DNA of 64,000 bases from Guptibacillus hwajinpoensis (GCF_029277305.1 NZ_CP119526.1), one strand, 5' to 3'; numbered from the stretch's first letter, positions 33,111 to 41,960 are shown. Notes: a model not told the origin generated them from the letters alone. Program-made: numbers and translations.

Positions 33111-33160
33111 AACGTAATTGTTCTTTTTTTAACTTCTTACAGGACAAGGAGTTTTCTCGA

Positions 33161-33967
33161 ATGACCTACAATTGGAATGATGCTTCTCCAGTGACTAAAA
33201 AATTTGTTTTGGATTTGGTATGTGAGACTAAACAAATCATGTGTGATAATTACATAGGTTTTTACCTTCACGGCTCGCTAGCAATGGGAGGATTCAATCC
33301 CCAGAGCAGTGATCTTGATGTTTTGGTAGTCACTCATGAGTCAATAACAATAGAAACAAAGAGGAAACTAGCGAAACTCTATTTTAATTATTCTACTAAT
33401 CCGTATCCCATTGAAATTAGCTTTTTGACTAAAGGACAATTGGACAACTGGGAACACCCTTCTCCATATGAATTTCATTACAGTGAATTTTGGAGAGACA
33501 GGTATGAAGTTGATTTATTGGAAAATAGATTTACATACTTAAACGATGATATTAAAACTGACCCTGATTTAGCTGCACATATAACCATAATGTTTTATCG
33601 AGGTATATGTATCGAAGGAAGTTCTATTTTTGAAGTCTTCCCCAGGATCCCTTCATCAGATTATTTATCTTCAATAATAGGAGATTACGAAGAGTGCTTA
33701 GCAAATATTGTAGATGATCCAATCTATTGTTCATTAAATATGTTGCGAGTGTTTTGGTATGTGAAAGAGGGGATTATTTCATCAAAACAGGAAGCTGGTA
33801 ATTGGGGACTAACATCACTTCCAGATGAGATGAAAGGTACTATGTATAAAGTTGTGAACAGTTATCAGAGTGAGAAAAGTTCATATCAATTTGATGAAAC
33901 TGAACTAATTTTTCTAAGAAACTACATCCATTATAACCTACAAGATTTATTTAGCTTAACCAGCTAA
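33161..33967 (+). CDS. Aminoglycoside nucleotidyltransferase-like protein (AadA/ANT(9)-type)
   Basis: 268 residues. The nucleotidyltransferase motif GSLAMGGFNPQSSDLDVLVV (about residues 38-57) has the GS and DxD residues that hold Mg-ATP. IEISFLTKGQL supplies the third acidic residue region, and the C-terminal helical domain is of the AadA type (DUF4111). AadA-like enzymes adenylylate spectinomycin or streptomycin. Sequence class alone does not prove resistance. AGGACAAGGAG precedes the ATG. Confidence 0.82.
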   Translation: MTYNWNDASPVTKKFVLDLVCETKQIMCDNYIGFYLHGSLAMGGFNPQSSDLDVLVVTHESITIETKRKLAKLYFNYSTNPYPIEISFLTKGQLDNWEHPSPYEFHYSEFWRDRYEVDLLENRFTYLNDDIKTDPDLAAHITIMFYRGICIEGSSIFEVFPRIPSSDYLSSIIGDYEECLANIVDDPIYCSLNMLRVFWYVKEGIISSKQEAGNWGLTSLPDEMKGTMYKVVNSYQSEKSSYQFDETELIFLRNYIHYNLQDLFSLTS

Positions 33968-33979
33968 TTGAAGTTTGCC

Positions 33980-34022
33980 GATCTTCCGTTAAATCGGAGC
34001 TTTAATTCAAGAAGGCTCCCGA
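33980..34022 (+). repeat. Cassette junction J36
   Basis: GATCTTCCGTTAAAT, core CGGAGC 33995-34000. GGAGC pairs with GGCTCC at 34013-34018. Confidence 0.82.
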
Positions 34023-34078
34023 CCAATATTTCTCTTATCTGAATAAAAGAATAACCTGATCAGACAGGATGTGTTAGA

Positions 34079-34930
34079 TTGAAGGATGTTATACAAAAGC
34101 ATTTAAAAGATAAATATGGTGAATTTAATCCCACACGTTTAGTCGGGGGCTATACCAACGATACTTATTTATTAAATGGAACGTGTCCGCGGTTAGTAGC
34201 TAAAGTTGGGGCTCTTTCTAATCTAGACCTAAAAAATGAGGTTTATAGTTTAGAAATTTCTAAAGGAACAAGCGTTGTCCCAAAGCTTTATGAACACATA
34301 AATGAAGATGGAGTGCAAATTCTTATCATGGAGCATTGTGAGGGGATAAATGGACAATCGATTTTAGATCATAATGATTTAGAGACAACAAAAATATTAT
34401 ATAGGATATTAGGAAAAACCCTTTCAAATTCGGTTCATTCTTTAAAGTTCAAACCAAACTTAAAACCGATAAATCAATGTAAGATCAAGGAAATTAATCT
34501 TGATTTAGACTTTGTACCTGAAATTCTTATCCAACGCACCCAAAAAATATTAAATAATGTTGACGATAATGAGAATGATTGGGTTTTAACTCACGGTGAT
34601 TATGGGATACATAACGTTTTATTTACTAAGGAAAATTCAATTACTATTCTAGACTGGGAATGGGCTGAATGGGCTAACCCACTCATAGATGTGGGCTGGA
34701 TATGTTGGTTTACTAAACTTCATTATCCACATCACTCTGATATATTAAATTCTATTTTTATTAATGAGTATAAAATTCACTCTTCAGTTGAGTTATCTTC
34801 AGATAAATTAAAAGCCTATTGCTTGTATAAAGTATGGAAAGTTTTAAACAAAGTAACTCAAGCACCTGAGGATGTTAGACAGGAGTGGGTTAGACGTTTA
34901 CGTTGGACTCTAGATACTGATCTAATATAA
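34079..34930 (+). CDS. Aminoglycoside/choline phosphotransferase-family protein
   Basis: A 283-residue kinase-fold protein. LTHGDYGIHNVLF (about residues 176-188) is the catalytic loop and ILDWEWAEWANPLID (about 195-209) is the metal-binding motif. The start is TTG at 34079 with a weak AGGATG. It resembles the APH gene at 21640 only in fold. It may act on an antibiotic or a small metabolite; there is no decisive evidence. Confidence 0.8.
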   Translation: MKDVIQKHLKDKYGEFNPTRLVGGYTNDTYLLNGTCPRLVAKVGALSNLDLKNEVYSLEISKGTSVVPKLYEHINEDGVQILIMEHCEGINGQSILDHNDLETTKILYRILGKTLSNSVHSLKFKPNLKPINQCKIKEINLDLDFVPEILIQRTQKILNNVDDNENDWVLTHGDYGIHNVLFTKENSITILDWEWAEWANPLIDVGWICWFTKLHYPHHSDILNSIFINEYKIHSSVELSSDKLKAYCLYKVWKVLNKVTQAPEDVRQEWVRRLRWTLDTDLI

Positions 34931-34937
34931 ATTCCTT

Positions 34938-34965
34938 ATTAAGCAATCTCGTATCAAAAGCTGAA
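34938..34965 (+). repeat. Degenerate cassette junction J37
   Basis: AAGCAATCT then CGTATC (34950-34955) where CGGAGC is expected. Immediately after it begins homology to the cassette at J47, so the boundary position is conserved although the core has mutated. Confidence 0.7.
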
Positions 34966-35046
34966 GATCGGTACATAGATTTCCGCTCTACAATATATGG
35001 AGGAGCTATACAAGAAAATAGAAATACGTTAAAGAGAGGAACATTA

Positions 35047-35595
35047 ATGGAAAAACAAAATCCAATAATTGAAACAAAACGATTAATTTTAAGAGAAGTA
35101 ACCTTCGAGGATGCTTTGGATATGTACCACTATTTATCCGATGAAGAAGTCGTAAAACATATGGGATTAGCACCGGCCCAAAATGTTGAAGATGTATTGG
35201 ATGAAATCGAATGGTATCACTCAATAATAACGGAAGGTACAGGTATTAGGTGGGGAATTACTTTAAAAGATTCAGGTAAAGTTATAGGTAGTTGCGGGTA
35301 TTTAAATATGCAAGGCAAACATTATAGAGCAGAAGTTGGATTTGAATTAAGTAAAAACTATTGGGGAAAAGGAATAGCTTCTGAAGCACTAGGAGCAATT
35401 ATTAGTTATGGATTTAATCACTATCAGTTAGAACGGATAGAAGGTTTGATAGAGCCTGGTAATATTCAATCACAAAAGTTGGTTAGCAAACTAGGTTTCA
35501 CAAAAGAAGGCTTACTCAGGCACTATGAATATACTCTTGGTAAATTTGATGATTTATATATGTATTCAATTATTAAAAGTGATCTTATCAAATAA
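35047..35595 (+). CDS. GNAT acetyltransferase (RimJ/RimL-like), copy 1
   Basis: A 182-residue protein with IETKRLILREVTFEDALDMYHYLSDEEVVKHMG at the start, EVGFELSKNYWGKGIASEALGAII (about residues 95-118), and IEPGNIQSQKLVSKLGFTKEGLLR. It differs from the copy at 44455-45003 at only four residues. The flanking leader is also nearly identical, and the homology stops at the junction cores. AGAGAGGAAC precedes the ATG. Ribosomal-protein acetylation is the family's best-known role. Confidence 0.9.
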   Translation: MEKQNPIIETKRLILREVTFEDALDMYHYLSDEEVVKHMGLAPAQNVEDVLDEIEWYHSIITEGTGIRWGITLKDSGKVIGSCGYLNMQGKHYRAEVGFELSKNYWGKGIASEALGAIISYGFNHYQLERIEGLIEPGNIQSQKLVSKLGFTKEGLLRHYEYTLGKFDDLYMYSIIKSDLIK

Positions 35596-35627
35596 TAGAA
35601 GTGTAATGGTGTTAAAGAAGAAGATAT

Positions 35628-35690
35628 CTTGATACTGAGTCTTCATTAAACTCGGAGCATATCTTGAATAAGATATGCTTCCTTTATTAT
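35628..35690 (+). repeat. Cassette junction J38
   Basis: CTTGATACTGAG (35628-35639), TCTTCATTAAACT, core CGGAGC 35653-35658. GAGCATATCTT pairs with AAGATATGCTTCC. It is identical to J48 up to the core, then different. Confidence 0.92.
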
Positions 35691-35701
35691 GAAATAAAAG
35701 A

Positions 35702-35730
35702 TTGAGTTACTCACATCAGTTTGAAATAAT
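35702..35730 (+). promoter_or_regulatory. Cassette-leader promoter
   Basis: TTGAGT, 17 bp, TGAAATAAT (hexamer 35725-35730), upstream of the 123-residue membrane protein. Confidence 0.75.
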
Positions 35731-35781
35731 CGGTACTGAAGAGTTGGGGCAGGAATATTCAATAAACTATCTAGAAAGGGA

Positions 35782-36153
35782 TTGTTCATCATTGGATTTT
35801 CAATAATATTTTTAATGATTTTAGGCATCATTGCAATTTTTACGTTAATCATTACTCCATTTATTGCAGTAAGAAAAAATGAGATAGGAAAACCACCTAG
35901 AAAAATCTCTTATTTAATATTAGGGTTGTTGGTTTTGCATTGGTTATTTTTCTTAACTAACGGTTACGCTTTATTACCAACGTATATTGCAGATGCTATA
36001 TTTATGCCTGTATGGTTAGTGTTATGTGTATCAGGGTTGTTCATAGCTATATTTGAATTTAAAAACAACAAAAGTTTTGCCGTCCCAGTTGCAGGCTTAA
36101 CAACAATCAGTTTATTATTTAGTATTTTCATTAACGGAATATCGAATATGTAA
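35782..36153 (+). CDS. Membrane protein (123 aa)
   Basis: Four hydrophobic segments (about residues 4-26, 43-61, 73-93, 101-119), with basic loop RKNEIGKPPRK after the first. The TTG start at 35782 is tentative because GAAAGGG lies only 2-3 bp upstream. No family is recognised. Single-gene cassette with its own promoter. Confidence 0.6.
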   Translation: MFIIGFSIIFLMILGIIAIFTLIITPFIAVRKNEIGKPPRKISYLILGLLVLHWLFFLTNGYALLPTYIADAIFMPVWLVLCVSGLFIAIFEFKNNKSFAVPVAGLTTISLLFSIFINGISNM

Positions 36154-36167
36154 ATATCGCTTTCTAT

Positions 36168-36195
36168 TCTATTAACTCGGAGCGTTTGTTGGATA
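36168..36195 (+). repeat. Cassette junction J39
   Basis: CTATTCTATTAACT, core CGGAGC 36178-36183. Confidence 0.8.
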
Positions 36196-36199
36196 GTTT

Positions 36200-36231
36200 A
36201 GGGGAACCTCAATGTGAGGTTCCCCTTTTTT
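36200..36231 (+). terminator. Rho-independent terminator
   Basis: AGGGGAACCTCA pairs with TGAGGTTCCCCT, then T residues. A strong stem directly after J39. Confidence 0.9.
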
Positions 36232-36328
36232 GCTCCAATATCAACAGTAAGCTATAACATAGCTTACTCTTTATAAGTACATGTACTCTAAATGTAAATA
36301 AATCGAAGATTTTATTTGAAGAATATTA

Positions 36329-36357
36329 TTGATTTATTTGGATTATTTTGAAATAAT
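36329..36357 (+). promoter_or_regulatory. Array-type extended -10 promoter without an obvious gene
   Basis: TTGATT, 17 bp, TGAAATAAT (hexamer 36352-36357). The following 160 bp reach a terminator without a convincing gene. Confidence 0.6.
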
Positions 36358-36519
36358 TGTAATAAATAAATTGTGATTTTAAATTGCTTCGACTTTAAAA
36401 TCTAAAAGGTACTGATGATGTAAATAGGTTTGGGGAAGAGGATTTCATCCGTTATATCTCCATGGAAGATGATATCGGAGAAAATGAATGTGGAATGGTA
36501 TTTTTTCCATTCACAACCT
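36358..36519 (+). other. Short transcribed region between promoter and terminator
   Basis: Transcript of about 190 nt would contain a hairpin at 36487-36514 (TGTGGAATGG / CCATTCACA) before the terminator. A frame from TTG 36430 could encode about 51 residues but has no good ribosome site and overlaps the hairpins. It could be a small RNA or the remains of a cassette. Confidence 0.3.
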
Positions 36520-36553
36520 ACAGGAAGTTCATGGATTGAGCTTCCTGTTTTCT
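36520..36553 (+). terminator. Rho-independent terminator
   Basis: ACAGGAAG (36520-36527) pairs with CTTCCTGT (36541-36548), then TTTC. Confidence 0.78.
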
Positions 36554-36663
36554 TTGCAAAACAATGGATAGACTGGTGTGTTTTATAAGGTAGCTATTAA
36601 TAAATTACTAATATATTAATGCTACATCTTCCCTTCTAGAAAAAACAAAGAGGATGACAAAGT

Positions 36664-38022
36664 ATGATTAGAAGATTGCTTTTTAAGCGAATAAAATGGC
36701 CTGGATGGGTTGTTCTTATTTTATTGGGAATATTTATTATTATAGGTATAGGTAAGTGGACTGGTGATAGCAGTGAAGAGGATGTCAAACAGAAAGAGGA
36801 AAAAGAGGTTTCGAATATAGAGGTTGAGCAAGATACAGAAAACACAGATCGTTATACAATGCTGATTAACACCCCGGTTATTAATAATTCAACCCTTAAA
36901 AAATCAATTCACGAGTGGATCGCCAAACAGAAAGAGAGTTTTTTATCTGAAGTCAAATCACAAAAAGATGTTCTTGGAGCAAGTAATAGAGCCCACTTAT
37001 CAATTCAAGTTAATGTTAAAAAAGGAGCTAAGGATATAACTAGTTTGATTTTTAACTCCTATAGATTAGTGGATTCGATCTATGGTGAAACCCATGTAAA
37101 AACATTTAGTATCGACTCAAGTCATAATATTTTACAATTAACTGATGTTTTGACTACTAGCGAGAAAACGTTAGATGAGGTTCGTTCTAATATTAAAGGG
37201 CAGTTGGAAAAGGATGATGAGATTAAGAACAATCTAATAGATAAAAAAGTAAATGAAGCATTGAAAGATCCTAATTCATGGAATTGGCTGGTATCCCAAA
37301 ATGCTCTTACGTTATATTTTGAGAAATCTAGCATTACTGAAGGTGATACTGGAACTCTAGAAGTCGAAGTACCATTTAAAGAAAAAATATCTACTATGAA
37401 AGATGAAAAGGACAATGGAGAAAAATACGTTGCCCTCACTTTTGATGATGGTCCCAGTATGCAAGTAACGCCACGTGTGCTAAAGATATTAAAACAACAT
37501 GATGCGAAAGCAACTTTTTTTATGTTGGGAAGTCAAGTCGAGAAATATCCTTCAATTGCTGAAAGAGTTGCTAATTCAGGTCATGAAATTGGGAACCATA
37601 CAGAACATCACATGGATCTAACTAAGGTAGGAAAACCCCAAATGGTGCAAGAAATTCAAAGCTCAAATCAAAAAATCCAAGATGCTACGGGTCAATTTCC
37701 TACTCTCATTCGACCTCCTTATGGCGCTATTAATTCAAAAGTAGAGGATGTCGCTAGAGATAACGGTTCTTCTCTTATTCTATGGTCAGTCGATTCACTG
37801 GATTGGAAAAGCAAAAATGCTGAAGCGATTAACCAGGTGGTTCAAAAAGAAGTCGTATCAGGATCGATTATCCTTTTACACGATGTGCATCCTACCACAG
37901 CCAATGCATTACCAAAGCTGTTGACTACTCTTGAAGAGGAAGGCTATCAGTTCTTAACTGTTTCTCAATTGCTTTCTATGCAAGGAAAATATACTTCCGG
38001 AACCTATTATGGAACGACTTAA
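36664..38022 (+). CDS. Membrane-anchored polysaccharide/peptidoglycan deacetylase (PdaC-like)
   Basis: 452 residues: N-terminal transmembrane helix (about 15-31), a DUF4163/DUF3298-type extracellular domain (about 60-240), then a NodB carbohydrate-esterase 4 domain (about 257-435). The NodB motifs are intact: TFDDGP, HEIGNHTEHH (metal-binding His pair), RPPYG, and LLHDVHP. PdaC-type enzymes deacetylate peptidoglycan and affect lysozyme sensitivity. It forms a two-gene unit with the LCP protein 43 bp downstream. GAGGATGACAAAGT precedes the ATG. Confidence 0.9.
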   Translation: MIRRLLFKRIKWPGWVVLILLGIFIIIGIGKWTGDSSEEDVKQKEEKEVSNIEVEQDTENTDRYTMLINTPVINNSTLKKSIHEWIAKQKESFLSEVKSQKDVLGASNRAHLSIQVNVKKGAKDITSLIFNSYRLVDSIYGETHVKTFSIDSSHNILQLTDVLTTSEKTLDEVRSNIKGQLEKDDEIKNNLIDKKVNEALKDPNSWNWLVSQNALTLYFEKSSITEGDTGTLEVEVPFKEKISTMKDEKDNGEKYVALTFDDGPSMQVTPRVLKILKQHDAKATFFMLGSQVEKYPSIAERVANSGHEIGNHTEHHMDLTKVGKPQMVQEIQSSNQKIQDATGQFPTLIRPPYGAINSKVEDVARDNGSSLILWSVDSLDWKSKNAEAINQVVQKEVVSGSIILLHDVHPTTANALPKLLTTLEEEGYQFLTVSQLLSMQGKYTSGTYYGTT

Positions 38023-38065
38023 AAGTACGATAATATGAAGATCTAAAGGATAAAAGGAGAAAACG

Positions 38066-39064
38066 ATGAACAATAGATTTACATATAGACGAAGAAAAAA
38101 GCGTAAGAAAAAAATTCTCATTGGTACTTTATCACTTTTGTTACTTGTTCTTTGGGGCGGTAGTTATTTAGGATTTCAAGTATATGACACAGCGAAAGAA
38201 TCTTTTAGTGAACTCAAACGGGATAATGATATGTCGGAATTAAGAAATAAGAAGGTAGATATAGGAAATGAACCTATTTCAATTTTGCTTCTAGGAATTG
38301 AAGATTATTCCTCAGATGGAAAAGGCGGAAGAGCTGATACCCAAATTGTTATAACTCTTGATCCTATGTCAAAGAAAGTAACTATGATAAGTATTCCTAG
38401 GGATACGAAAGTGCAAGTTCCAGTAGAAAAAGTTGGAAGTGAATACGCTGGAACTCATAAAATAAACGCTGCTTATACATACGGATACCTTACAAACTAC
38501 GGAGCCAAAAAGTTAGCCGTAGAAACGGTGGAAGATCTTTTGGATATACCGATCGATAAGTATGTTGCTGTTGATTTTGAGGGATTTCATGACATTGTTG
38601 ATGCTATTGGCGGAGTTGAGGTTGATGTGAAATATCCATTTTGGGAAAAGAATTACTATTCGAATGATCGGATTTATTTTGATGAGGGAATAACCGAAAT
38701 GAATGGAGAAGAAGCACTCGCATTTGTAAGAATGAGGAAGCGTGATGTGAATACTGTTTACTCAAGAGAGGAACGTCAAAGACAGTTTATTAAATCTACG
38801 GTAGATGAAGTCAAGTCAGGCGATACTATATTTGAAATCAACAAGATATCAGAAGTGTTAAAAAATAGCGTTGAGACAAATTTTAAACCTAGTGAAATGT
38901 TTGCCCTGCAGCAAGAATTTCCGTCACTAAGTTCAACGGCTATTCAAACAAAGAAAATTGAAGGAACAACACCTAAAGTACCAGGACCTTCATATTTTAT
39001 CCCAAATCTCAACGAGTTAGAATTTTTGAAGAAAGAGTTAAAAGAGTCACTGAAGTTAACATGA
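38066..39064 (+). CDS. LytR-CpsA-Psr (LCP) family wall polymer ligase
   Basis: 332 residues. A Lys/Arg-rich cytoplasmic start RRRKKRKKK precedes a transmembrane helix (about 17-38) and the extracellular LCP domain. GRADTQIVITLDP, ISIPRDTKV, HKINAAYTYG and RMRKRD are the conserved phosphate- and lipid-binding segments. LCP proteins transfer teichoic acid or capsule precursors from undecaprenyl phosphate to peptidoglycan. AAAGGAGAAAACG precedes the ATG. It is co-transcribed with the PdaC-like gene. Confidence 0.92.
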   Translation: MNNRFTYRRRKKRKKKILIGTLSLLLLVLWGGSYLGFQVYDTAKESFSELKRDNDMSELRNKKVDIGNEPISILLLGIEDYSSDGKGGRADTQIVITLDPMSKKVTMISIPRDTKVQVPVEKVGSEYAGTHKINAAYTYGYLTNYGAKKLAVETVEDLLDIPIDKYVAVDFEGFHDIVDAIGGVEVDVKYPFWEKNYYSNDRIYFDEGITEMNGEEALAFVRMRKRDVNTVYSREERQRQFIKSTVDEVKSGDTIFEINKISEVLKNSVETNFKPSEMFALQQEFPSLSSTAIQTKKIEGTTPKVPGPSYFIPNLNELEFLKKELKESLKLT

Positions 39065-39133
39065 TAATAACAATGTAATGGTGTATAGAGTATTTATAAA
39101 TATTGGATCTAAAGTAATAGACTTTCTAATTAT

Positions 39134-39170
39134 CTTGACTTCAAGTCTTCAATTAGAGCTTTAATTTATA
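39134..39170 (+). repeat. Cassette junction J40
   Basis: Left dyad CTTGA-CT-TCAAG (39134-39145), TCTTCAAT, core eroded to TAGAGC (39154-39159). Confidence 0.7.
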
Positions 39171-39218
39171 CGTTAATTTTCTATCCCATGAGAATCTCTA
39201 AGGAGGTTAATTCACAAG

Positions 39219-39467
39219 GTGAAAATCGTATTTTCTAAACCTGCAATATGGTTTTATAGCTTATTCATTTCAATTGCGGTTGCACTGGTCTTAGAGATTA
39301 CTGTTATTGGGACAGAAGAGTATGCTCAATTTGACAATAGCACTAAAGCAAAAAATGAAGCAAGGTTATTAAAAAGTATACAAGCTTCTTATTTTCCATC
39401 AATAATAGTATTACATCTATTAATTGTTATTCGATTTTTAGTTAAGTATTATAAAAAGATGTTTTAG
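39219..39467 (+). CDS. Small membrane protein (82 aa)
   Basis: Two hydrophobic segments (about residues 7-27 and 56-74) with a polar linker between them. The start is GTG at 39219; AAGGAGG is about 13 bp upstream. No family is recognised. Single-gene cassette. Confidence 0.55.
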   Translation: MKIVFSKPAIWFYSLFISIAVALVLEITVIGTEEYAQFDNSTKAKNEARLLKSIQASYFPSIIVLHLLIVIRFLVKYYKKMF

Positions 39468-39506
39468 GACCTTCTGTTCCAAGAATTTAGTTAATGATAC
39501 AAAGTA

Positions 39507-39550
39507 ATCTTCCATAATCTCGGAGCAATTCTGTAATAAAGGTTAAAAAC
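39507..39550 (+). repeat. Cassette junction J41
   Basis: AATCTTCCATAATCT, core CGGAGC 39521-39526. Confidence 0.83.
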
Positions 39551-39569
39551 CTCAGGAGGAGATTGGCTA

Positions 39570-40109
39570 GTGTTTAAAGCAAAAGTGATATCAATTGCTT
39601 CAGTTTCAGGTGGTGGAAAAACTACAGTTACAAACGAATTAATTAAAAGAATAAATTGTTCTGAAGCGTTGTTTTTTGATGAATATGATTTTGAAGGAGC
39701 ACCAGATGATCTTGTTAAATGGGTCGACGATGGTCCTGATTATAACCAGTGGAACTTAGAACTTCTCAAAGCAGAATTAAAGTCACTTTTAGAAAGAGAA
39801 GAGCCTCCTGAGTACATAATACTCGATTACCCATTCGCATATAAGAATGATCAACTGAAGAATTTTATTGATTTATCTATTTATATTGATACGCCACTGG
39901 ATATAGCTATGGCAAGAAGATTTCTAAGAGATCAACCGAATACCACTTCTTATGAAATCAGTGATCAATTAAATTTTTATTTGAAATTCGGTAGAGAAGC
40001 CTATTTGGAGATGGGAAAAACAATAAAACCAAATTCGGACCTTATCGTAGATGGATCATTACCAGTCATTGATATTGTCGATACAATCTTGGAAACGGTT
40101 AAAACCTAA
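39570..40109 (+). CDS. P-loop nucleoside/uridine-kinase-like protein
   Basis: 179 residues. The Walker A motif is SVSGGGKTT (about residues 11-19), followed by a lid-like FFDEYDFEG and the strand EYIILDYPFAY (Walker B-like). DIAMARRFLRDQ matches the arginine-rich lid of small-molecule kinases. It resembles uncharacterised uridine-kinase-like ATPases; the phosphate acceptor is unknown. The start is GTG with AGGAGGAGA upstream. Confidence 0.8.
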   Translation: MFKAKVISIASVSGGGKTTVTNELIKRINCSEALFFDEYDFEGAPDDLVKWVDDGPDYNQWNLELLKAELKSLLEREEPPEYIILDYPFAYKNDQLKNFIDLSIYIDTPLDIAMARRFLRDQPNTTSYEISDQLNFYLKFGREAYLEMGKTIKPNSDLIVDGSLPVIDIVDTILETVKT

Positions 40110-40126
40110 CTGGGCATCTTCCTCAA

Positions 40127-40188
40127 GAATATCTCGATTTTCTTCAAGTAAATCGGAGCTTATCTGTAATAAGATAAGCTCCTTTTAA
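40127..40188 (+). repeat. Cassette junction J42
   Basis: TTTTCTTCAAGTAAAT, core CGGAGC 40154-40159. GGAGCTTATCT pairs with AGATAAGCTCC, then TTTT, a perfect terminator. Confidence 0.92.
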
Positions 40189-40201
40189 TGTTAAAAAAGG
40201 A

Positions 40202-40230
40202 TTGAGTTATTTATACTAATTTGAAATAAT
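40202..40230 (+). promoter_or_regulatory. Cassette-leader promoter
   Basis: TTGAGT, 17 bp, TGAAATAAT (hexamer 40225-40230), upstream of the hydrolase at 40322. Confidence 0.78.
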
Positions 40231-40321
40231 TGGTATTGAGAACTTGGACAGGGTTGTGGATCAGCTGTTTGATAATATTACCGTTTTGTTATTACACAAA
40301 AACTTTTAAGGGAGAATGGTT

Positions 40322-41041
40322 GTGCAGAGAAAGATTATAGATAAGTTCAGGTATTATTCCTTTGAAATTAATAAAGTAAATGAATGTGAAAAAGTAATAA
40401 TCATATATCACGGTTGGGGAGGAACAGCTGAGGGGTATAAGGAACTGGCAGAGGAATTATCAAAAGAGGGTTTTAGGATCATAGTTCCTGAGATCATTTT
40501 TCACGATACAAGACAGCCACTAGAAAATCACTTTGACCAAAAAGCAATGCGAGATTATTTTTGGGATACCATAATTAAAAGTATTGATGAATTTAATGAT
40601 TTTATTTCTGCATTAGAAATAAATAAAGAAGACGTATTCCTTATAGGCAGTTCTATGGGCGGATTTATAGCAAATGGAATTTTCGCTCGTGAACCAAAGT
40701 TAGGTGGATTAGCGAATATAAATGGATCCGGTTCATTTATATTGTCAGAGCAAATTTTTAGAGATAGAGATAATAGAGAAGACATCTCCGTAGAGCTGAA
40801 AAAAACATTAATGGAATACGATCCTAAAGAGAGAGTGAATTGTGGTTCCCCTGTTCTTCTTATTCACGGAGAAAGTGATGAGATTATACCAATAGAAGGA
40901 CAAAAAGATTATTATCGTTACCTAAAAGAGGTTGAAAAAAGAAGAAATGTGGATTTCAATGTTCATAAATATGTTAATCATCAATTCACCTCGGAAATGA
41001 TAATCGATTTAATAACTTGGTTAAATAAAATATCAAACTGA
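40322..41041 (+). CDS. Alpha/beta hydrolase (dienelactone-hydrolase/YitV-like)
   Basis: 239 residues. IIIYHGWGG (about residues 25-33) is the oxyanion strand, GSSMGGF (about 108-114) the nucleophile, HGESDEIIP (about 180-188) the Asp, and VNHQFT the His. The active-site set is complete. GTG at 40322 is preferred (AAGGGAG 7 bp upstream) over ATG 40316, which is too close. Substrate unknown. It is a complete promoter-leader plus gene cassette between J42 and J43. Confidence 0.83.
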   Translation: MQRKIIDKFRYYSFEINKVNECEKVIIIYHGWGGTAEGYKELAEELSKEGFRIIVPEIIFHDTRQPLENHFDQKAMRDYFWDTIIKSIDEFNDFISALEINKEDVFLIGSSMGGFIANGIFAREPKLGGLANINGSGSFILSEQIFRDRDNREDISVELKKTLMEYDPKERVNCGSPVLLIHGESDEIIPIEGQKDYYRYLKEVEKRRNVDFNVHKYVNHQFTSEMIIDLITWLNKISN

Positions 41042-41055
41042 GATAGAAAATGCTT

Positions 41056-41105
41056 TGTTCCACAATCTCGGAGCTTATCTATAATAAGATAGGCTCCTTT
41101 TAATG
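41056..41105 (+). repeat. Cassette junction J43
   Basis: TTCCACAATCT, core CGGAGC 41069-41074. GGAGCTTATCT pairs with AGATAGGCTCC, then TTTT. Confidence 0.9.
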
Positions 41106-41117
41106 TGAAATAAAAGA

Positions 41118-41146
41118 TTGAGTTGTTCTTAATTATTTGAAATAAT
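41118..41146 (+). promoter_or_regulatory. Cassette-leader promoter
   Basis: TTGAGT, 17 bp, TGAAATAAT (hexamer 41141-41146). A further junction (J44) lies between it and the S51 peptidase gene. Confidence 0.75.
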
Positions 41147-41191
41147 TGGTACTAAAGATATGAAAAGGTAAATTGAAGAGTGTTGTGTAAC

Positions 41192-41222
41192 TTGTATTCA
41201 ATAATTCGGACTTTATTGAGAT
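41192..41222 (+). repeat. Cassette junction J44
   Basis: TTGTATTCAATAATT, core variant CGGACT 41207-41212. It closes a roughly 138-bp unit that holds only a leader and promoter. Confidence 0.55.
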
Positions 41223-41303
41223 TATTTTGTTAGCGATGAGAAAGCAGAATGAGTGACGCAAGGAATAAATGTTTGTTTTATACACTTGGCTACGGGGGTA
41301 CTT

Positions 41304-41960
41304 ATGAAAACTCACTATTATTTAGGTTGGTTTAACAATTTCTTTCCAGAGACTCTGGGCAGGTTGTTACAGGAGGATATAACTGATAGAAAATCGATTG
41401 CTATGATAAGCTCGAATCCATCTATTTATGAAGATGATGGTGCTACTGAGCGCTCATGGCTTGACCAGGCTGGCATTATGTTCGATGAATATCATTTAAT
41501 TAATTATTGCTTACAGAAGGAAGAAGCCCAAACGAAAATTCAAAATGCTTCCGTCATTTTTTTGTTGGGTGGAAATATTCTGGAGCAAAATGGTTTTTTG
41601 ATGGAATATGAATTATCTAATCCTATAAAAGAAAGCAGTGCCGTTGTGATGGGAGCAAGCGCTGGTGCAATCAACATGTCCGCTAAATGGTTATGCTCGA
41701 AATCATTTGGAGATGAAGTTGATAAGAGCTCTGTTTACAACGGAATCGGTCTTGATAATTTCTCCGTCCTATCTCATTTTGATCTTGAAAATAATATTCC
41801 ACTGGTTCAGAGCGAACTATCTCCCCTATCGGAAGAAATTAATATTTATGCATCGAACAAAGATTGCGCTGTACGTGTAAAAGGAGCCAAAATCGACGTT
41901 TTTGGCACTGTTTTTTTAATTTCCCACTCAAAGATTAGGAAATTAGATGAGACGCTCTAA
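41304..41960 (+). CDS. Peptidase S51-like protein
   Basis: 218 residues. FLLGGNILEQNGFL (about residues 92-105) and MGASAGAINM (about 122-131, nucleophile Ser) define the S51 fold. Cyanophycinase- or peptidase E-type chemistry is possible. It is divergent from the S51 gene at 28723. ATG at 41304 has GGGGGT upstream; the in-frame GTG at 41253 is less likely. Confidence 0.8.
   Translation: MKTHYYLGWFNNFFPETLGRLLQEDITDRKSIAMISSNPSIYEDDGATERSWLDQAGIMFDEYHLINYCLQKEEAQTKIQNASVIFLLGGNILEQNGFLMEYELSNPIKESSAVVMGASAGAINMSAKWLCSKSFGDEVDKSSVYNGIGLDNFSVLSHFDLENNIPLVQSELSPLSEEINIYASNKDCAVRVKGAKIDVFGTVFLISHSKIRKLDETL

Noticed and set aside
36466..36476. ATATCGGAGA at 36.47 kb as a junction
   Set aside because: It lacks the left dyad and TCTTC motif and lies within a transcribed hairpin region. 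Too weak to count.
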